Assembly: GCF_000412635.1 (NCBI RefSeq) | Contig: NZ_ASTG01000006.1 | Location: 159,254 to 223,253, forward strand | Source: Sphingobium bisphenolivorans | Lineage (GTDB): Bacteria; Pseudomonadota; Alphaproteobacteria; Sphingomonadales; Sphingomonadaceae | Direction of reading: 5' to 3' | Length of the DNA stretch: 64,000 nucleotides | Part shown: positions 1-8,600 of the stretch, in pieces | How positions within the stretch are numbered: position 1 is the stretch's first letter | How the letters are laid out: each line of letters begins with the position of its first letter | Notes under the pieces: generated by a model | Database searches by the model: none | Told to the model about the DNA's origin: nothing | The model's input: the letters and a program-made list of their open reading frames with translations, nothing else | Position numbers and translations under genes: made by a program

Positions 1-709
1 CCAGTGTGAAGGGCGCGATCAGATGCGCGCTGGCATCGATCGCCGCGCGCATCGTCTTGATCGCATAAGGATATTCGGACCGGATATAGATATAGCCATG
101 GCCTGCGCCCACGGCATGGGCGGCGATCGCCATGCCCTCGATCAGGCAATAGGGATCGCCCTCCATCAGCATCCGGTCGGCGAAGGTACCGCTGTCACCC
201 TCGTCCGCATTGCAGACGATGAACTTTGTGGAGGAGGCCGCCTCCAGCACGGTCTGCCATTTAATGCCGGTCGGGAAGCCCGCCCCACCACGCCCGCGAA
301 GGCCCGACGCCTTGACCGCATCGACCACGGCCTGCGGAGACAAGCCGCGCGCCTTCTCCAGTCCCTGCCAGCCAGCGTGCGCTGCGTAGTCGGCAAGGCT
401 CAGCGGATCGATGATACCGCAGCGCGCAAAGGTAAAACGCTGCTGCCCTGCAAAGAAGGGCAGCTCCTCTACCCGGCCCAAGCGCTGGGCATGGCTGCCA
501 ACCAGCACCGCCGCAACATCCCGCGGCGCGATCGGACCGAAGCCGATCCGCCCTTGCTCCGTCTCCACTTCGACCAGCGGCTCGATGCTGAACAATCCTC
601 GCGATCCGGTGCGCACGACTTCGCAGCCCGCCTCCGCAAAGGCACGCGCGACATCGTCCGCACCCAATGCCGCCGAGGCCATGTCCCGGCTGATGAAGAC
701 GCGCGTCAT
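1..709 (-). CDS. fdsB: NAD-dependent formate dehydrogenase, beta (NADH-binding, NuoF-like) subunit, 3' end cut by window
   Basis: Only the first 236 codons are present; the gene runs off the left edge. FdsB carries FMN and an iron-sulfur cluster and passes electrons from formate to NAD+ in the soluble FdsGBA enzyme. The visible part has an N-terminal thioredoxin-like stretch and then the NuoF-type FMN/NADH fold, with the glycine-rich GLRGRGGAGFPTGIKW segment and CNADEGDSGTF. The ATG at 709 overlaps the fdsG stop (ATGA), so the two are translationally coupled. The product could in principle be a hydrogenase or Complex I NuoF paralogue, but the small NuoE-like partner and adjacent LysR gene favour formate dehydrogenase. 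Confidence 0.88.
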   Translation of the reverse strand, partial: MTRVFISRDMASAALGADDVARAFAEAGCEVVRTGSRGLFSIEPLVEVETEQGRIGFGPIAPRDVAAVLVGSHAQRLGRVEELPFFAGQQRFTFARCGIIDPLSLADYAAHAGWQGLEKARGLSPQAVVDAVKASGLRGRGGAGFPTGIKWQTVLEAASSTKFIVCNADEGDSGTFADRMLMEGDPYCLIEGMAIAAHAVGAGHGYIYIRSEYPYAIKTMRAAIDASAHLIAPFTL

Positions 710-1158
710 GCCGCCACCTCGACCGCAATCTGCTCCAGCACAGCCCCGTCGATCCGCGCCACCGGCCGGCCGTCGACCAGCGCATTGGGGCCGATGGCGC
801 ACAGGCCCAGGCAATAGACCGGCTCCAGCGCCACCTGCCCGTCCGCCCTCGTCTCGCCCATTGCCACGCCCAGCCTGTCCTGCGCCTGAACCTCCAGCGC
901 GGCGGCGCCACGCGCCTGGCAGCTTTCCGCCCGACACAGCTTCACCACATGCCGACCGGGCGCCCTGCGGCGAAAATCATGATAGAAGGTGATGACACCA
1001 TGCACGTCGGCGCGGCTGAGATTGAGCGCCTTGGCAATCACCGGCACCAGCGCGTCATCGATATAGCCTGCCTCTTCCTGGATGGCATGCAACAACGGCA
1101 GCAGCCGGTCGCGCGCGGCGCCGTTTGCAGACAGCCAGGCGCCGATAAACTCTTCCAT
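706..1158 (-). CDS. fdsG: NAD-dependent formate dehydrogenase, gamma subunit (NuoE-like [2Fe-2S] protein)
   Basis: A 150-residue protein of the NuoE/thioredoxin-like [2Fe-2S] family, the usual FdsG size. The four cluster cysteines are visible as C75-x4-C80 and C116-x3-C120 (CRAESC and CLGLCAIGP). The N-terminal helical part contains the family HGVITFYHDF motif. FdsG relays electrons within the FdsGBA complex that oxidises formate to CO2 with NAD+. It is first in the operon and overlaps fdsB by 4 bp. About 110 bp separate it from the LysR gene upstream, which lies on the same strand, with a LysR-type box in between. Confidence 0.9.
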   Translation of the reverse strand: MEEFIGAWLSANGAARDRLLPLLHAIQEEAGYIDDALVPVIAKALNLSRADVHGVITFYHDFRRRAPGRHVVKLCRAESCQARGAAALEVQAQDRLGVAMGETRADGQVALEPVYCLGLCAIGPNALVDGRPVARIDGAVLEQIAVEVAA

Positions 1159-1253
1159 ACAGTCCTACCCGATACGGCTGGCCTTTTAGGCCTGTTGCGC
1201 CGGCAGGGTGGAGGCTTGGCAACACCCCGTCAAATTGAAGGGTGCAATGATTG

Positions 1254-1268
1254 ATAGCGATCTTCTAT
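1254..1268. promoter_or_regulatory. LysR-type box (ATAG-N7-CTAT) upstream of fdsG
   Basis: TGATAG and CTATCA flank a 7-base spacer, giving a perfect inverted repeat at 1252-1270 with the classic T-N11-A LysR core. It sits about 95 bp upstream of fdsG and overlaps the stop codon of the LysR gene. Inference: operator for the formate dehydrogenase regulator. Confidence 0.55.
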
Positions 1269-2170
1269 CACATGCTCCCGAAGCCCCGGGGCAGCCGCAA
1301 ATCCCGCGCCACACTCAGCACCGCTTGCGCCAGCGGCCCCATGGGAGCGCTGTCGGACACGATCACACCGACCCGGCTGCCCTCGCCCATTTCTGGCAAT
1401 TGGGCCATTTTCGCCCAGGCAAGGCCCGCCAGCAAGGTCGCGTGATTGTCCGGGATGATCGAACAAAGCCCGCCCTGCTGCACCAGCGCCAGAAGCGCGA
1501 CATAGCTGTCGGCGGTGACCCGTGGACGCAGCGCTAAGCCTCGTTCAGCAAGGCGCGCGTCTAATATTCGCCGGTTCTGCATCCCTTGGTGCAGCAGGCA
1601 AAGCGGCAGTTCCGCCAGCGCCTCCCAGTCGAGCGGGTCGGGGATCGGAACGCCACCCACTGCAGTCACCAGCATCGCCCTTTCCGCATAGAGCGGCACC
1701 GACAGCGCGTGGGCCGGCGGCTCGAAGTCCAGATAGGTGAGCCCTGCATCCAGTTCGAACGCCGCCAGTTCGCGCTCGATCTGCCGCGATGTCATCGCCC
1801 GCACGGAAACATTGAGGCCGGCATGACGGGATTGGAGCGCCGCAATCAGACAGCCGACCGCCGGCATGGAGGCAGGAATGGCACCCAGCCGAACCTCTCC
1901 CTTCAGCGGGCCGCGCACCGTGTCCGCCGCTCGGCCGAGCGCATCGGCAGCCGCTACCAGTTGCCTCGCCCAGGGCAGGATCGCCTCCCCCACCCCGGTC
2001 AGGCCGATGAACTTCCGGTCGCGCTGGATCAGCCGTTTGCCGAGCTGCGTTTCCAGCGTGGCGATGCCCACCGACAGCGTCGGCTGGGACACGTTGCAGG
2101 AGGCGGCGGCGCGGGCGAAATGCCGCTCCCGTTCAAGCGCCAGGAAATATTCAAGAAGTCGGGTCTGCAT
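1268..2170 (-). CDS. LysR-family regulator, probable activator of the formate dehydrogenase operon
   Basis: A 300-residue LysR protein. The N-terminal winged helix (about residues 3-60) contains the typical HFARAAASCNVSQPTLSVGI recognition helix. It is followed by a periplasmic-binding-protein-like effector domain to the C terminus. It lies directly upstream of fdsG-fdsB on the same strand, whereas many fds regulators are divergent; an internal promoter with an ATAG-N7-CTAT box lies in the gap. LysR proteins of this context respond to formate in other bacteria; the ligand here is inferred. Confidence 0.82.
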   Translation of the reverse strand: MQTRLLEYFLALERERHFARAAASCNVSQPTLSVGIATLETQLGKRLIQRDRKFIGLTGVGEAILPWARQLVAAADALGRAADTVRGPLKGEVRLGAIPASMPAVGCLIAALQSRHAGLNVSVRAMTSRQIERELAAFELDAGLTYLDFEPPAHALSVPLYAERAMLVTAVGGVPIPDPLDWEALAELPLCLLHQGMQNRRILDARLAERGLALRPRVTADSYVALLALVQQGGLCSIIPDNHATLLAGLAWAKMAQLPEMGEGSRVGVIVSDSAPMGPLAQAVLSVARDLRLPRGFGSM

Positions 2171-2294
2171 GCCGCGCTTATAGGGCGCCGCCCGTGGCTT
2201 TCATAGCCAAGGTCTATCGTGTCAGGGCCCCTCGTCCGATATTTCGTCGGAACGTCGGGAGGGCCAGGCCGTTTTCTTTGGTCAGGAGATGATC

Positions 2295-3209
2295 ATGAAA
2301 GTCGATTTCGGCGCATTTGAAGGCACAGGCCAATTTTACTGTCCGCCCGAGAGGCTCGTCAGCCATGTCTTGGCAGAAGCCGATCGCCTGACCGACGTCA
2401 TCCTCTGCCCGCCCGACCATCTGGCTCCCGTACCATGCTGCACCGTCACGCGCCGGCATATCGACCAGGGCTTTGCGACGAGCAGCAATGAAGCGCAGCG
2501 CCAGCACGCCGCGCTGGTCGCCACGCTGGAAGGTCGAGGCATCCGCTGTCACATGCTGCAACCTTCTGCCGACCTGCCGGACATGTGCTTCACGCGCGAT
2601 ATCGGGGTTTCGACGCCCTGGGGGATGGTCGCGCTCAACCCAGCCATGCCGCACCGTCGGGGCGAGGTCGACGCTTTGGTCGAGGCATGCGGCCGATGGG
2701 GCCTGCCGATCCGGCGAATCAGTCGCGGCATGATCGAGGGCGGAGACATCTGCGTGGCGCGGGAGGGGCTGCTCATCGTCGGCCTGTCGGGCGAACGCAG
2801 CTCTGCTGCGGGGATCGACGAGTTCGCCCGCCCTTTTCGCGCCGCCGGATGGGAGGTGCTGGTCTGCCCCTTCCACGCCGACCATCTCCATCTCGACACG
2901 ATTTTCTGCATGATCGACCGGCACGAAGCGATTGGCTGCGTCGATCTGCTCGACCCAGCGTTCATCCGGGCTATTGAGGAGCGTGGGATAGCGATCAGGC
3001 CCATGCCCGCCGCCTTCGCCGCGTCGCTCGGCTGCAACATTCTCGCCCTGGGGGACAAGCGAATTCTTGCCAGCAGTGCCGACGATCTCGTCGTGACGAC
3101 GTTGCGCGCCGCCGATTATGAGGTTCTCACACTCGACATCTCGCAATTTGCGGCATGCGGCGGCGGAATCCACTGCCTGACGCAACCATTGCGGCGGCTG
3201 GGCGCGTGA
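2295..3209 (+). CDS. Dimethylargininase / amidinotransferase-fold hydrolase
   Basis: A 304-residue protein of the guanidino-group-modifying (DDAH/arginine deiminase) superfamily. Visible landmarks are CFTRD (substrate-binding Asp), GGD in MIEGGDI, HLHLDT (catalytic His) and a C-terminal GGGIHCLTQP whose Cys294 would be the nucleophile. Such enzymes hydrolyse dimethylarginine or arginine to citrulline. The exact substrate cannot be told from sequence. AGGAG at 2284-2288 is correctly spaced for the ATG at 2295, not for the one at 2289. The dienelactone hydrolase follows after about 10 bp, so the two are probably co-transcribed. Confidence 0.8.
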   Translation: MKVDFGAFEGTGQFYCPPERLVSHVLAEADRLTDVILCPPDHLAPVPCCTVTRRHIDQGFATSSNEAQRQHAALVATLEGRGIRCHMLQPSADLPDMCFTRDIGVSTPWGMVALNPAMPHRRGEVDALVEACGRWGLPIRRISRGMIEGGDICVAREGLLIVGLSGERSSAAGIDEFARPFRAAGWEVLVCPFHADHLHLDTIFCMIDRHEAIGCVDLLDPAFIRAIEERGIAIRPMPAAFAASLGCNILALGDKRILASSADDLVVTTLRAADYEVLTLDISQFAACGGGIHCLTQPLRRLGA

Positions 3210-3219
3210 AGGAGCAATG

Positions 3220-3969
3220 ATGAGCCCCGCATCTGACAAGCGCGACCCGGGAGAGCCCTTTCCCTATTATGACGGCGACATAGCGTTGCAGGGTGAGTTG
3301 TTCCCGCCTGCGGCGCCGGCGAACGGCCGAGCGGCGCTGGTCGTGCATGAGGCGGACGGCATCGGCGGCAATGTGCGGCGTCACTGCCATGATCTCGCCA
3401 GTCGGGGCTATTTCGCGATGGCGGCCGACATGCATGGCGGCGGCCAGCCGCTGAAGGGCGAAGCGATGGCGAACGCGTTGCAACGCTTCCGCGAAGAGCC
3501 CGATCTCGTGCGAGGCCGTGTCGACGCAGGCGTCGAAGCGCTGCAGCGCATTTCGGGGGTCGACCTATCGGACAGCGCGGCCATCGGCTTCTGTTTTGGC
3601 GGTTTCGCCGCTCTCGAACTCGCGCGTTCCGGCGCCCCCATCGCGGCGGTCGCCAGCTTTCATGGCCTGCTCAGCACGGCCCGCAAGGCGAAGATCGGCC
3701 AGGTCAAGGCACGCGTTGCGGTCTATACCGGCGCGCGCGACCCTCTGGTACCTGCGCAAGATCTTGGTACCTTTCAGCAGGAAATGGATGCGGCCGATGC
3801 CGACTGGCAATTGGCGATCTATGGCAACGCCCTGCACAGCTTCACCAATAAGGATGTCGATGCGCTGGGCGACCCCCGCATGGCTTATGATGAGCGGGCG
3901 CATCATTCGTCGTGGAGCGCCATGCTGGGCTTCTTCGATCAAAGCCTCGGCCTCGCCACTCCGCGTTGA
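3220..3969 (+). CDS. Dienelactone hydrolase family protein
   Basis: A 249-residue alpha/beta hydrolase with the DLH-type nucleophile Cys125 in GFCFGG, plus Asp174 (GARDPLVP) and His206 (ALHSFTN) as the rest of the triad. The family hydrolyses dienelactones in chlorocatechol pathways, but most members act on other esters or lactones. No aromatic degradation genes are adjacent, so the substrate is unknown. AAGGAG at 3209-3214 best suits the second of two adjacent ATGs. The gene follows the amidinotransferase-fold hydrolase closely and ends before a strong hairpin shared with the convergent pirin gene. Confidence 0.85.
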   Translation: MSPASDKRDPGEPFPYYDGDIALQGELFPPAAPANGRAALVVHEADGIGGNVRRHCHDLASRGYFAMAADMHGGGQPLKGEAMANALQRFREEPDLVRGRVDAGVEALQRISGVDLSDSAAIGFCFGGFAALELARSGAPIAAVASFHGLLSTARKAKIGQVKARVAVYTGARDPLVPAQDLGTFQQEMDAADADWQLAIYGNALHSFTNKDVDALGDPRMAYDERAHHSSWSAMLGFFDQSLGLATPR

Positions 3970-4060
3970 TCCTGGTGATCATTCCAGCGAGAGCCGCCAG
4001 GTTTCGCTGTCAGCCTCCTGCCGAAAATGCAGACATCCCTATTGCCGAAACCCCAGCGCA

Positions 4061-4095
4061 GCAACGGGGCGCGGCCATCAACCGCACCCCGTTGC
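4061..4095. terminator. Strong GC hairpin between convergent genes
   Basis: GCAACGGGG pairs with CCCCGTTGC and, after one mismatch, GCGG pairs with CCGC around a 7-base loop. It lies between the ends of the dienelactone hydrolase and pirin genes, fitting a bidirectional terminator, although no clear T-run follows on either strand. Confidence 0.6.
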
Positions 4096-4101
4096 CTCGC
4101 G

Positions 4102-4800
4102 TCAAGCCGCATCGACCATCACGATCTCGCTATCCTGGATCGCCGTGACACGAATGACATCGAGGTCGCTGAGCGCCACTCCATCGCGAGCGTTGACCCG
4201 AACATCGTCGATCTGGACTGCCCCCGTGGCTGGCACCAGATAGGCCTTGCGGTCGCGGCCGATCGAATATTCCGCCGTCTCCCCAGCCTTGAGTGTCGCA
4301 GCCACGACGCGCGCGTCGGTTCGGATGGGGAGCGCATCCTTGTCATCGTCATAGCCCGAGGCGACCGTCACGAACTGACCGGCGCGGTCGCCCTTGGGAA
4401 AGGGGCGAGCACCCCAGCTCGGCGCATCCCCGTTGCGGGTCGGGATGATCCAGATCTGGAATATCCGCGTGGTCACATCCTCCAGATTATATTCGGAGTG
4501 ACGGATGCCGGTGCCGGCGCTCATCACCTGAACGTCGCCCGCCTCGGTGCGCCCTTCATTGCCCAGGCTGTCGCGGTGCGTGATCGCGCCCTCGCGGACA
4601 TAGGTGATGATCTCCATGTCCCGGTGCGGGTGTTGCGGAAAGCCCGTCTGGGGCGCGATGGTGTCGTCGTTCCAGACGCGCAGGTTGCCCCAGTGCGTCC
4701 GGGCCGGGTCATGATAGCCTGCGAAGGAAAAATGATGCTTGGCATCGAGCCAGCCATGATTTTCTCCACCGAGGCTGTCAAAGGGGCGCAGTTCGATCAT
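4102..4800 (-). CDS. Pirin family protein
   Basis: A 232-residue bicupin. The N-terminal cupin carries the metal-binding set in FPQHPHRDMEIITYV and RHSEYN (three His and one Glu), and the C-terminal cupin follows from about residue 130. Bacterial pirins often show quercetinase-type dioxygenase activity or bind partner proteins; which applies here is unknown. The open frame extends upstream to 4935, but GAGGAG in front of the tandem ATGs supports a start at 4800 or 4803. It is divergent from a LysR gene whose operator-like motif (4882-4914) lies about 80 bp upstream. Confidence 0.9.
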   Translation of the reverse strand: MIELRPFDSLGGENHGWLDAKHHFSFAGYHDPARTHWGNLRVWNDDTIAPQTGFPQHPHRDMEIITYVREGAITHRDSLGNEGRTEAGDVQVMSAGTGIRHSEYNLEDVTTRIFQIWIIPTRNGDAPSWGARPFPKGDRAGQFVTVASGYDDDKDALPIRTDARVVAATLKAGETAEYSIGRDRKAYLVPATGAVQIDDVRVNARDGVALSDLDVIRVTAIQDSEIVMVDAA

Positions 4801-4881
4801 CATTCGTCTCCTCATGCGGGCGGCCGCTTGGCCGTCCTGATGGAGCCGATTTAGCGCTTGCCGGCTTTCTTGCTCAGTGGG

Positions 4882-4914
4882 ATAAAAGCGACCGAACCGT
4901 TCGAGGAAATAGAA
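4882..4914. promoter_or_regulatory. Shared LysR-regulon motif, copy 1 (pirin/LysR)
   Basis: ATAA, 13 bases, then GTTCGAG and AAATAGAA. The TTC-N9-GAA core (4900-4914) has LysR T-N11-A geometry. The same layout recurs at 7204-7236 and 12885-12917. The site ends two bases before the LysR GTG start, so binding would also block that gene (autoregulation, inferred). Confidence 0.6.
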
Positions 4915-4916
4915 AA

Positions 4917-5846
4917 GTGCATAATCCGGGCACACCCACTTTCGACCAGTTGCGCATATTTCTGACGATCGTCGATACAGGCAGCTTCGCCGCGGCCGGC
5001 CGGAAGCTCAATCGCGCCGTGTCGGTGATCAGCTACGGCATCGCCAATCTGGAAGCGCAGCTTGGCCTCATCCTGTTCGAGCGGGAGGGTACGCGCAAGC
5101 CGCAGTTGACCGTTGCGGGGCGTGCGTTGCTGGCGGAGACCCGCAGCATATCGGACGGCATCGACGGCCTGCGGGCGAAGGTTAAGGGGCTGCTCGACGG
5201 GCTTGAAGCGGAAGTGGATTTGGCGGTCGATGTAATGCTGCCTTCCGATCGGCTGGGGAAGGTGCTGCGCGCATTCGCAGCGGAATTCCCCACCGTGAAG
5301 CTGTGCCTGCATGTGGAGGCCTTGGGTGCGATCACCTCCATGGTGCTGGATCGGCGGGCGCAGGTCGGCATATCGGGACCGCTCTCTGCCGGTGTCGAGG
5401 GGATCGAGAGCATGGCCGCAGGCTCGGTACCGATGGTGCCGGTCGCCGCGCCCGATCACCCGCTCGGCCGTATGGACGTGATCGCGCCGGGCGCCGGGCG
5501 CAACTATACGCAACTGGTCCTAACCGATCGCTCCCGCTTTACCGAAGGGCAGGATTATTCCGTGTCCAGTCCCAAGACCTGGCGCCTGGCGGATCTGGGC
5601 GCGAAGCACGCCCTGCTGCGAGAGGGTATCGGCTGGGGAAACATGCCGCTTCCGATGATCAAACCGGACTTGGAATCGGGCGCCCTGTTGCGGCTGTTCA
5701 TGCCCGATCATATCGGCGGCACCTACCGCTTCTCCGCTATCTGGCGACGGGACGCTCCTCCGGGACCTGCGGCGTCCTGGCTTCTTGGCCAGTTCGTGGC
5801 CCTTGGCCAGGATGACACCGAACTGGAGGGGATGGGGGATGTCTGA
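4917..5846 (+). CDS. LysR-family regulator, probable controller of pirin and nearby hydrolase operon
   Basis: A 309-residue LysR protein: winged helix at about residues 8-65 (DTGSFAAAGRKLNRAVSVIS) and an effector-binding domain after it. It starts with GTG, preceded at some distance by GAGGAAA, and sits divergent from pirin with a shared operator-like motif immediately in front of the start codon. Its stop codon overlaps the start of the TMEM175-like channel gene, suggesting co-translation. The effector is unknown. Two further copies of the operator motif within 8 kb make a local regulon likely. Confidence 0.85.
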   Translation: MHNPGTPTFDQLRIFLTIVDTGSFAAAGRKLNRAVSVISYGIANLEAQLGLILFEREGTRKPQLTVAGRALLAETRSISDGIDGLRAKVKGLLDGLEAEVDLAVDVMLPSDRLGKVLRAFAAEFPTVKLCLHVEALGAITSMVLDRRAQVGISGPLSAGVEGIESMAAGSVPMVPVAAPDHPLGRMDVIAPGAGRNYTQLVLTDRSRFTEGQDYSVSSPKTWRLADLGAKHALLREGIGWGNMPLPMIKPDLESGALLRLFMPDHIGGTYRFSAIWRRDAPPGPAASWLLGQFVALGQDDTELEGMGDV

Positions 5847-6438
5847 GCCAAGCGAAGGCGGCATGAAGTCGGGCCGGCTGGAGGCGTTCACCGACGGCGT
5901 CGTCGCGATCATCATCACCATCATGGTGCTGGAATTGAAGGTGCCGTCGGACGGCACGCTGGCCGCGCTGTCGCAGAGCCTGCCGATCTTGCTCGCCTAT
6001 GTGCTCTCCTTCGTCAATGTCGGCCTCTACTGGAACGTCCATCATCATCTGATGCAGGCGACCGGCAGGATCGACGGCAAGGTGTTGTGGGCGAATCTTT
6101 TCCTGCTGTTCTGGTTGTCGCTGGCGCCGTTCGTCATCCGCTGGCTCGACGAAAGCCACTTCGCGCCGATGGCGACCGCCGCCTATGGCGTGGTCATGGG
6201 GCTGGCGGCAGTCGGCTATCAACTGACCGAACGCGCGATCATCGCCTGCAACGGGCAGGATTCAGCGCTCGCCCGCGCCATCGGGTCGGACATGAAGGGC
6301 AAGGTGAGCCTGGCTCTCTACCTGATCGCCGTGCCGGCCGCCTTCTTCGCGCGGCCGGTGGCCTTTGCCCTCTATGTCGCGGTTCTGCTGCTGTGGCTGG
6401 CACCTGACCGGCGGATCGAGCGGGCGCTGCGGGACTAG
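5839..6438 (+). CDS. TMEM175/DUF1211 family membrane protein (putative potassium channel)
   Basis: A 199-residue protein with the TMEM175 signature in the first helix (RLEAFTDGVVAIIIT, the RxxxFSD-type filter motif) and about six hydrophobic segments. Bacterial TMEM175 proteins carry one repeat and form tetrameric K+-permeable channels; transport has not been shown for most. Its ATG overlaps the end of the LysR gene by 8 bp. Its stop overlaps the convergent DUF1275 stop by 3-4 bp (CTAG), so no terminator space is left between them. Confidence 0.8.
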   Translation: MSEPSEGGMKSGRLEAFTDGVVAIIITIMVLELKVPSDGTLAALSQSLPILLAYVLSFVNVGLYWNVHHHLMQATGRIDGKVLWANLFLLFWLSLAPFVIRWLDESHFAPMATAAYGVVMGLAAVGYQLTERAIIACNGQDSALARAIGSDMKGKVSLALYLIAVPAAFFARPVAFALYVAVLLLWLAPDRRIERALRD

Positions 6439-7136
6439 GCGGCGGCTTCCTTGGCGGCGGGGTGCAGCATGCAGGCAAGCGTTCCCCCCAGAACAAGCGC
6501 GCCGGCCAGCAGAAGCGGCACCACCAGCCCGCCACGGGTGACGAGCAGCGCACCCACCGCCGCGCCCAGGAAGATGGCCGCGATGCTGCCGATCCTGCGG
6601 CCCCAATTGGGATTGCTTCCCCCCGCGAGCGTCGAATCGGCGGCAAGACCCGTCACTGTAAGGGTCAGCACCGTCGTCGTGAGGTCGGGCACTTTGAGCT
6701 GGCGGATGGTGGCGTTGCGAAAGCCCATGGCAAGGCCGGTAAGCGCGATGATGGCATAGACGCTGGACCCGGGGGTCTGGCTGGCGACATCGAACTCGAG
6801 GGCCACGCCGGCCGCGATCCACAGCAAGGCAGCCTCGACCGCTGCCGCCACCAGCAGCCAGCGCCGCAACGGCAGGCCGGCATGCCCCTTCCCCACCCGC
6901 CCGGCGACTAGCGCGCCGATCAGGAAGGCCGCAATCGCCGCCAGATAGGGCGCCACGCGAAAACCGGTCGTCCCTGCCGCCGCGAACCCCAGAAAGACGA
7001 TGTTTCCCGTCATGTTGGCGGTGAAGACCTTGCCCAATCCCAGCACGCTGATCGCATCAACCAGTCCGGTGGTCACGGACAGCAGCAACAGCAGCCAGGG
7101 CAGCGGCGCGATGGAGGTTGGGGAAGCGGGCGTCAT
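6435..7136 (-). CDS. DUF1275 (YoaK-type) membrane protein
   Basis: A 233-residue protein with about six transmembrane helices and the family hallmarks GLVDAISVLGLGKVFTANMTGN near the N terminus (split here as GLVDAISVLG and TANMTGN) and GFRNATIRQL in the middle. Function of DUF1275 proteins is not established. It is a single gene on this strand whose upstream region holds copy 2 of the shared 33-bp motif, 67 bp before the ATG, placing it in the putative pirin/LysR regulon. Confidence 0.82.
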   Translation of the reverse strand: MTPASPTSIAPLPWLLLLLSVTTGLVDAISVLGLGKVFTANMTGNIVFLGFAAAGTTGFRVAPYLAAIAAFLIGALVAGRVGKGHAGLPLRRWLLVAAAVEAALLWIAAGVALEFDVASQTPGSSVYAIIALTGLAMGFRNATIRQLKVPDLTTTVLTLTVTGLAADSTLAGGSNPNWGRRIGSIAAIFLGAAVGALLVTRGGLVVPLLLAGALVLGGTLACMLHPAAKEAAA

Positions 7137-7203
7137 GGGATTCTCCGGAAAGAATGGGGTTGTGCGGCTCGCATAGGGAACGGATCAGGATCGAGGCAGT
7201 CGA

Positions 7204-7236
7204 ATAAGCTTGTCTCGTCCGTTCGAGATAATGGAA
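7204..7236. promoter_or_regulatory. Shared LysR-regulon motif, copy 2 (DUF1275)
   Basis: ATAA, 13 bases, GTTCGAG, then ATAATGGAA; TTC-N9-GAA core at 7222-7236. Same orientation and nearly the same distance to the leftward gene start (67 bp) as copies 1 and 3. It lies just downstream of the porin stop at 7242, outside coding sequence. Confidence 0.6.
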
Positions 7237-7241
7237 CGGCG

Positions 7242-8600
7242 TCAGTAACGGAAATTCGCTTCCAGCCCGAGCATCGTGATCGTCCGGGCCGGCCCCGTCT
7301 CGCGAATATAGGCACCAGGCGCGAAGGCGGAGAGCGAGGTCGAAAGCTCCAGTTCCGGGGTCGCCTGCCAGCTAAGCGACGCTTCCGCCTGCTTGCCGAT
7401 GAACCGCGCCGTCGCGCCACCGGGTGCCCGGATGAGGTTGCCGGGAATGTCGTAGATGCCGTCGCCCTTGCTGGCGCGCCAATAGGCCATGGCCGCGAGG
7501 TCAAGCGACAGGTCGTGGCGCAGCGCGAAGCTGGCGCCGGGATGCAGGTTGATGATGTTATAGGGGCCGATCGGCGATAGCTCCCCGAAATATTTGCCCT
7601 TGGGAAACAGCGCGTTGAAGGTGCCGAGGCGGCCGTCGTCGGCGCGCTTGTCGCCGCTTATGATGTTGAAACGCATGGTCGCACGGGGTTGCAGCGGCAG
7701 AGCAGGAAATTCCCGCGCAATCTCCGTGCCGAGCGTCCAGGCCCGGATTTCCTGCCCTTCGAACCGGCCGAACTGCACCACCCCTTCGACATTCCAGCGC
7801 CATTCCGCCGAAGCGCCATGCACGCGGAGCCCCATGCTGTGGCGCAGTTCCCGCCCTTCGATCCCGCCGAAGCTTGCGGCACGATTGCGATAGCCCAGAT
7901 AATAGGCGTCCAGCCCCGGCCACGCGGCATAGATGCCCCACAGCGCCCTGGTCGGCGAGGTGCGATCGTCGAAGCTGCCCGGGCGCGCCTGCACTGGCCT
8001 TACCGCAAAGACGCTGAGCCTGGCACCGCCCTCGCGAAGGTCCGCCCGCACCCCATCGAAGGCGAGCGGAACATTGGGGCCGTAGCGCGTCCCGATCAGC
8101 CGCTCGGTCCCGAGCGAGAGCATCTGGCGCCCGCCGCGCAGCGTGACGGCTCCTGCCTCCACCTCGACAAAGCCCTGAAGCAGGTCCGCCCGCGTCTGGT
8201 CGATCGGGCTCGCCGCGGGCGCCACACCGACCGCATGGGCGGCGATCGGCTGTACGAAAGCGCGCAGCTTCCCCAGATGCAGATCGACATAGGGCATCGC
8301 GCGCGTCCAGAGATAGGCATCGTCAGGCGCTGCCGCCCCGCCCCAAAGATTGTTGCCGAAGCTCTCCAGCCGCGCGCGCAGTTCCAGTCCGGTTCCAACC
8401 CAGGCACTGCCATCCTCATTCAGAGGAACATGCTTCAGTTCCTCCGTCCACCGCCCGCCACTCTGCTTGCTCCAATCCTCGTCATAACGGGTGTTGGTGA
8501 GCGTCGGCGGCTGCCAGGCTTCGCGCGGCTGCGCCGCTGCCGGCGTGGCGAGCAGCAGCAGCTGCAGCAGCTGCAGCAGCAGCGGCTTACGCATCGCCAT
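7242..8600 (-). CDS. Alginate-export family outer-membrane beta-barrel protein
   Basis: A 452-residue protein with a signal peptide (MAMRKPLLLQLLQ..., cleavage near ATPAAAQ) followed by a barrel of the alginate_exp/AlgE-like family. It ends in FRY, typical of outer-membrane proteins. Such porins in sphingomonads accompany small-molecule uptake or export; no alginate genes are nearby. The signal peptide is encoded by a CAGCAGCTG-type repeat (8559-8590 region). The start overlaps the end of the DoxX gene. It is probably the last gene of the leftward hydrolase operon. Confidence 0.8.
   Translation of the reverse strand: MAMRKPLLLQLLQLLLLATPAAAQPREAWQPPTLTNTRYDEDWSKQSGGRWTEELKHVPLNEDGSAWVGTGLELRARLESFGNNLWGGAAAPDDAYLWTRAMPYVDLHLGKLRAFVQPIAAHAVGVAPAASPIDQTRADLLQGFVEVEAGAVTLRGGRQMLSLGTERLIGTRYGPNVPLAFDGVRADLREGGARLSVFAVRPVQARPGSFDDRTSPTRALWGIYAAWPGLDAYYLGYRNRAASFGGIEGRELRHSMGLRVHGASAEWRWNVEGVVQFGRFEGQEIRAWTLGTEIAREFPALPLQPRATMRFNIISGDKRADDGRLGTFNALFPKGKYFGELSPIGPYNIINLHPGASFALRHDLSLDLAAMAYWRASKGDGIYDIPGNLIRAPGGATARFIGKQAEASLSWQATPELELSTSLSAFAPGAYIRETGPARTITMLGLEANFRY

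Noticed and set aside
4801-4935. N-terminal extension of pirin to 4935
   Set aside because: The extension overlaps the operator motif and the LysR start, lacks similarity, and a good ribosome site precedes 4800.
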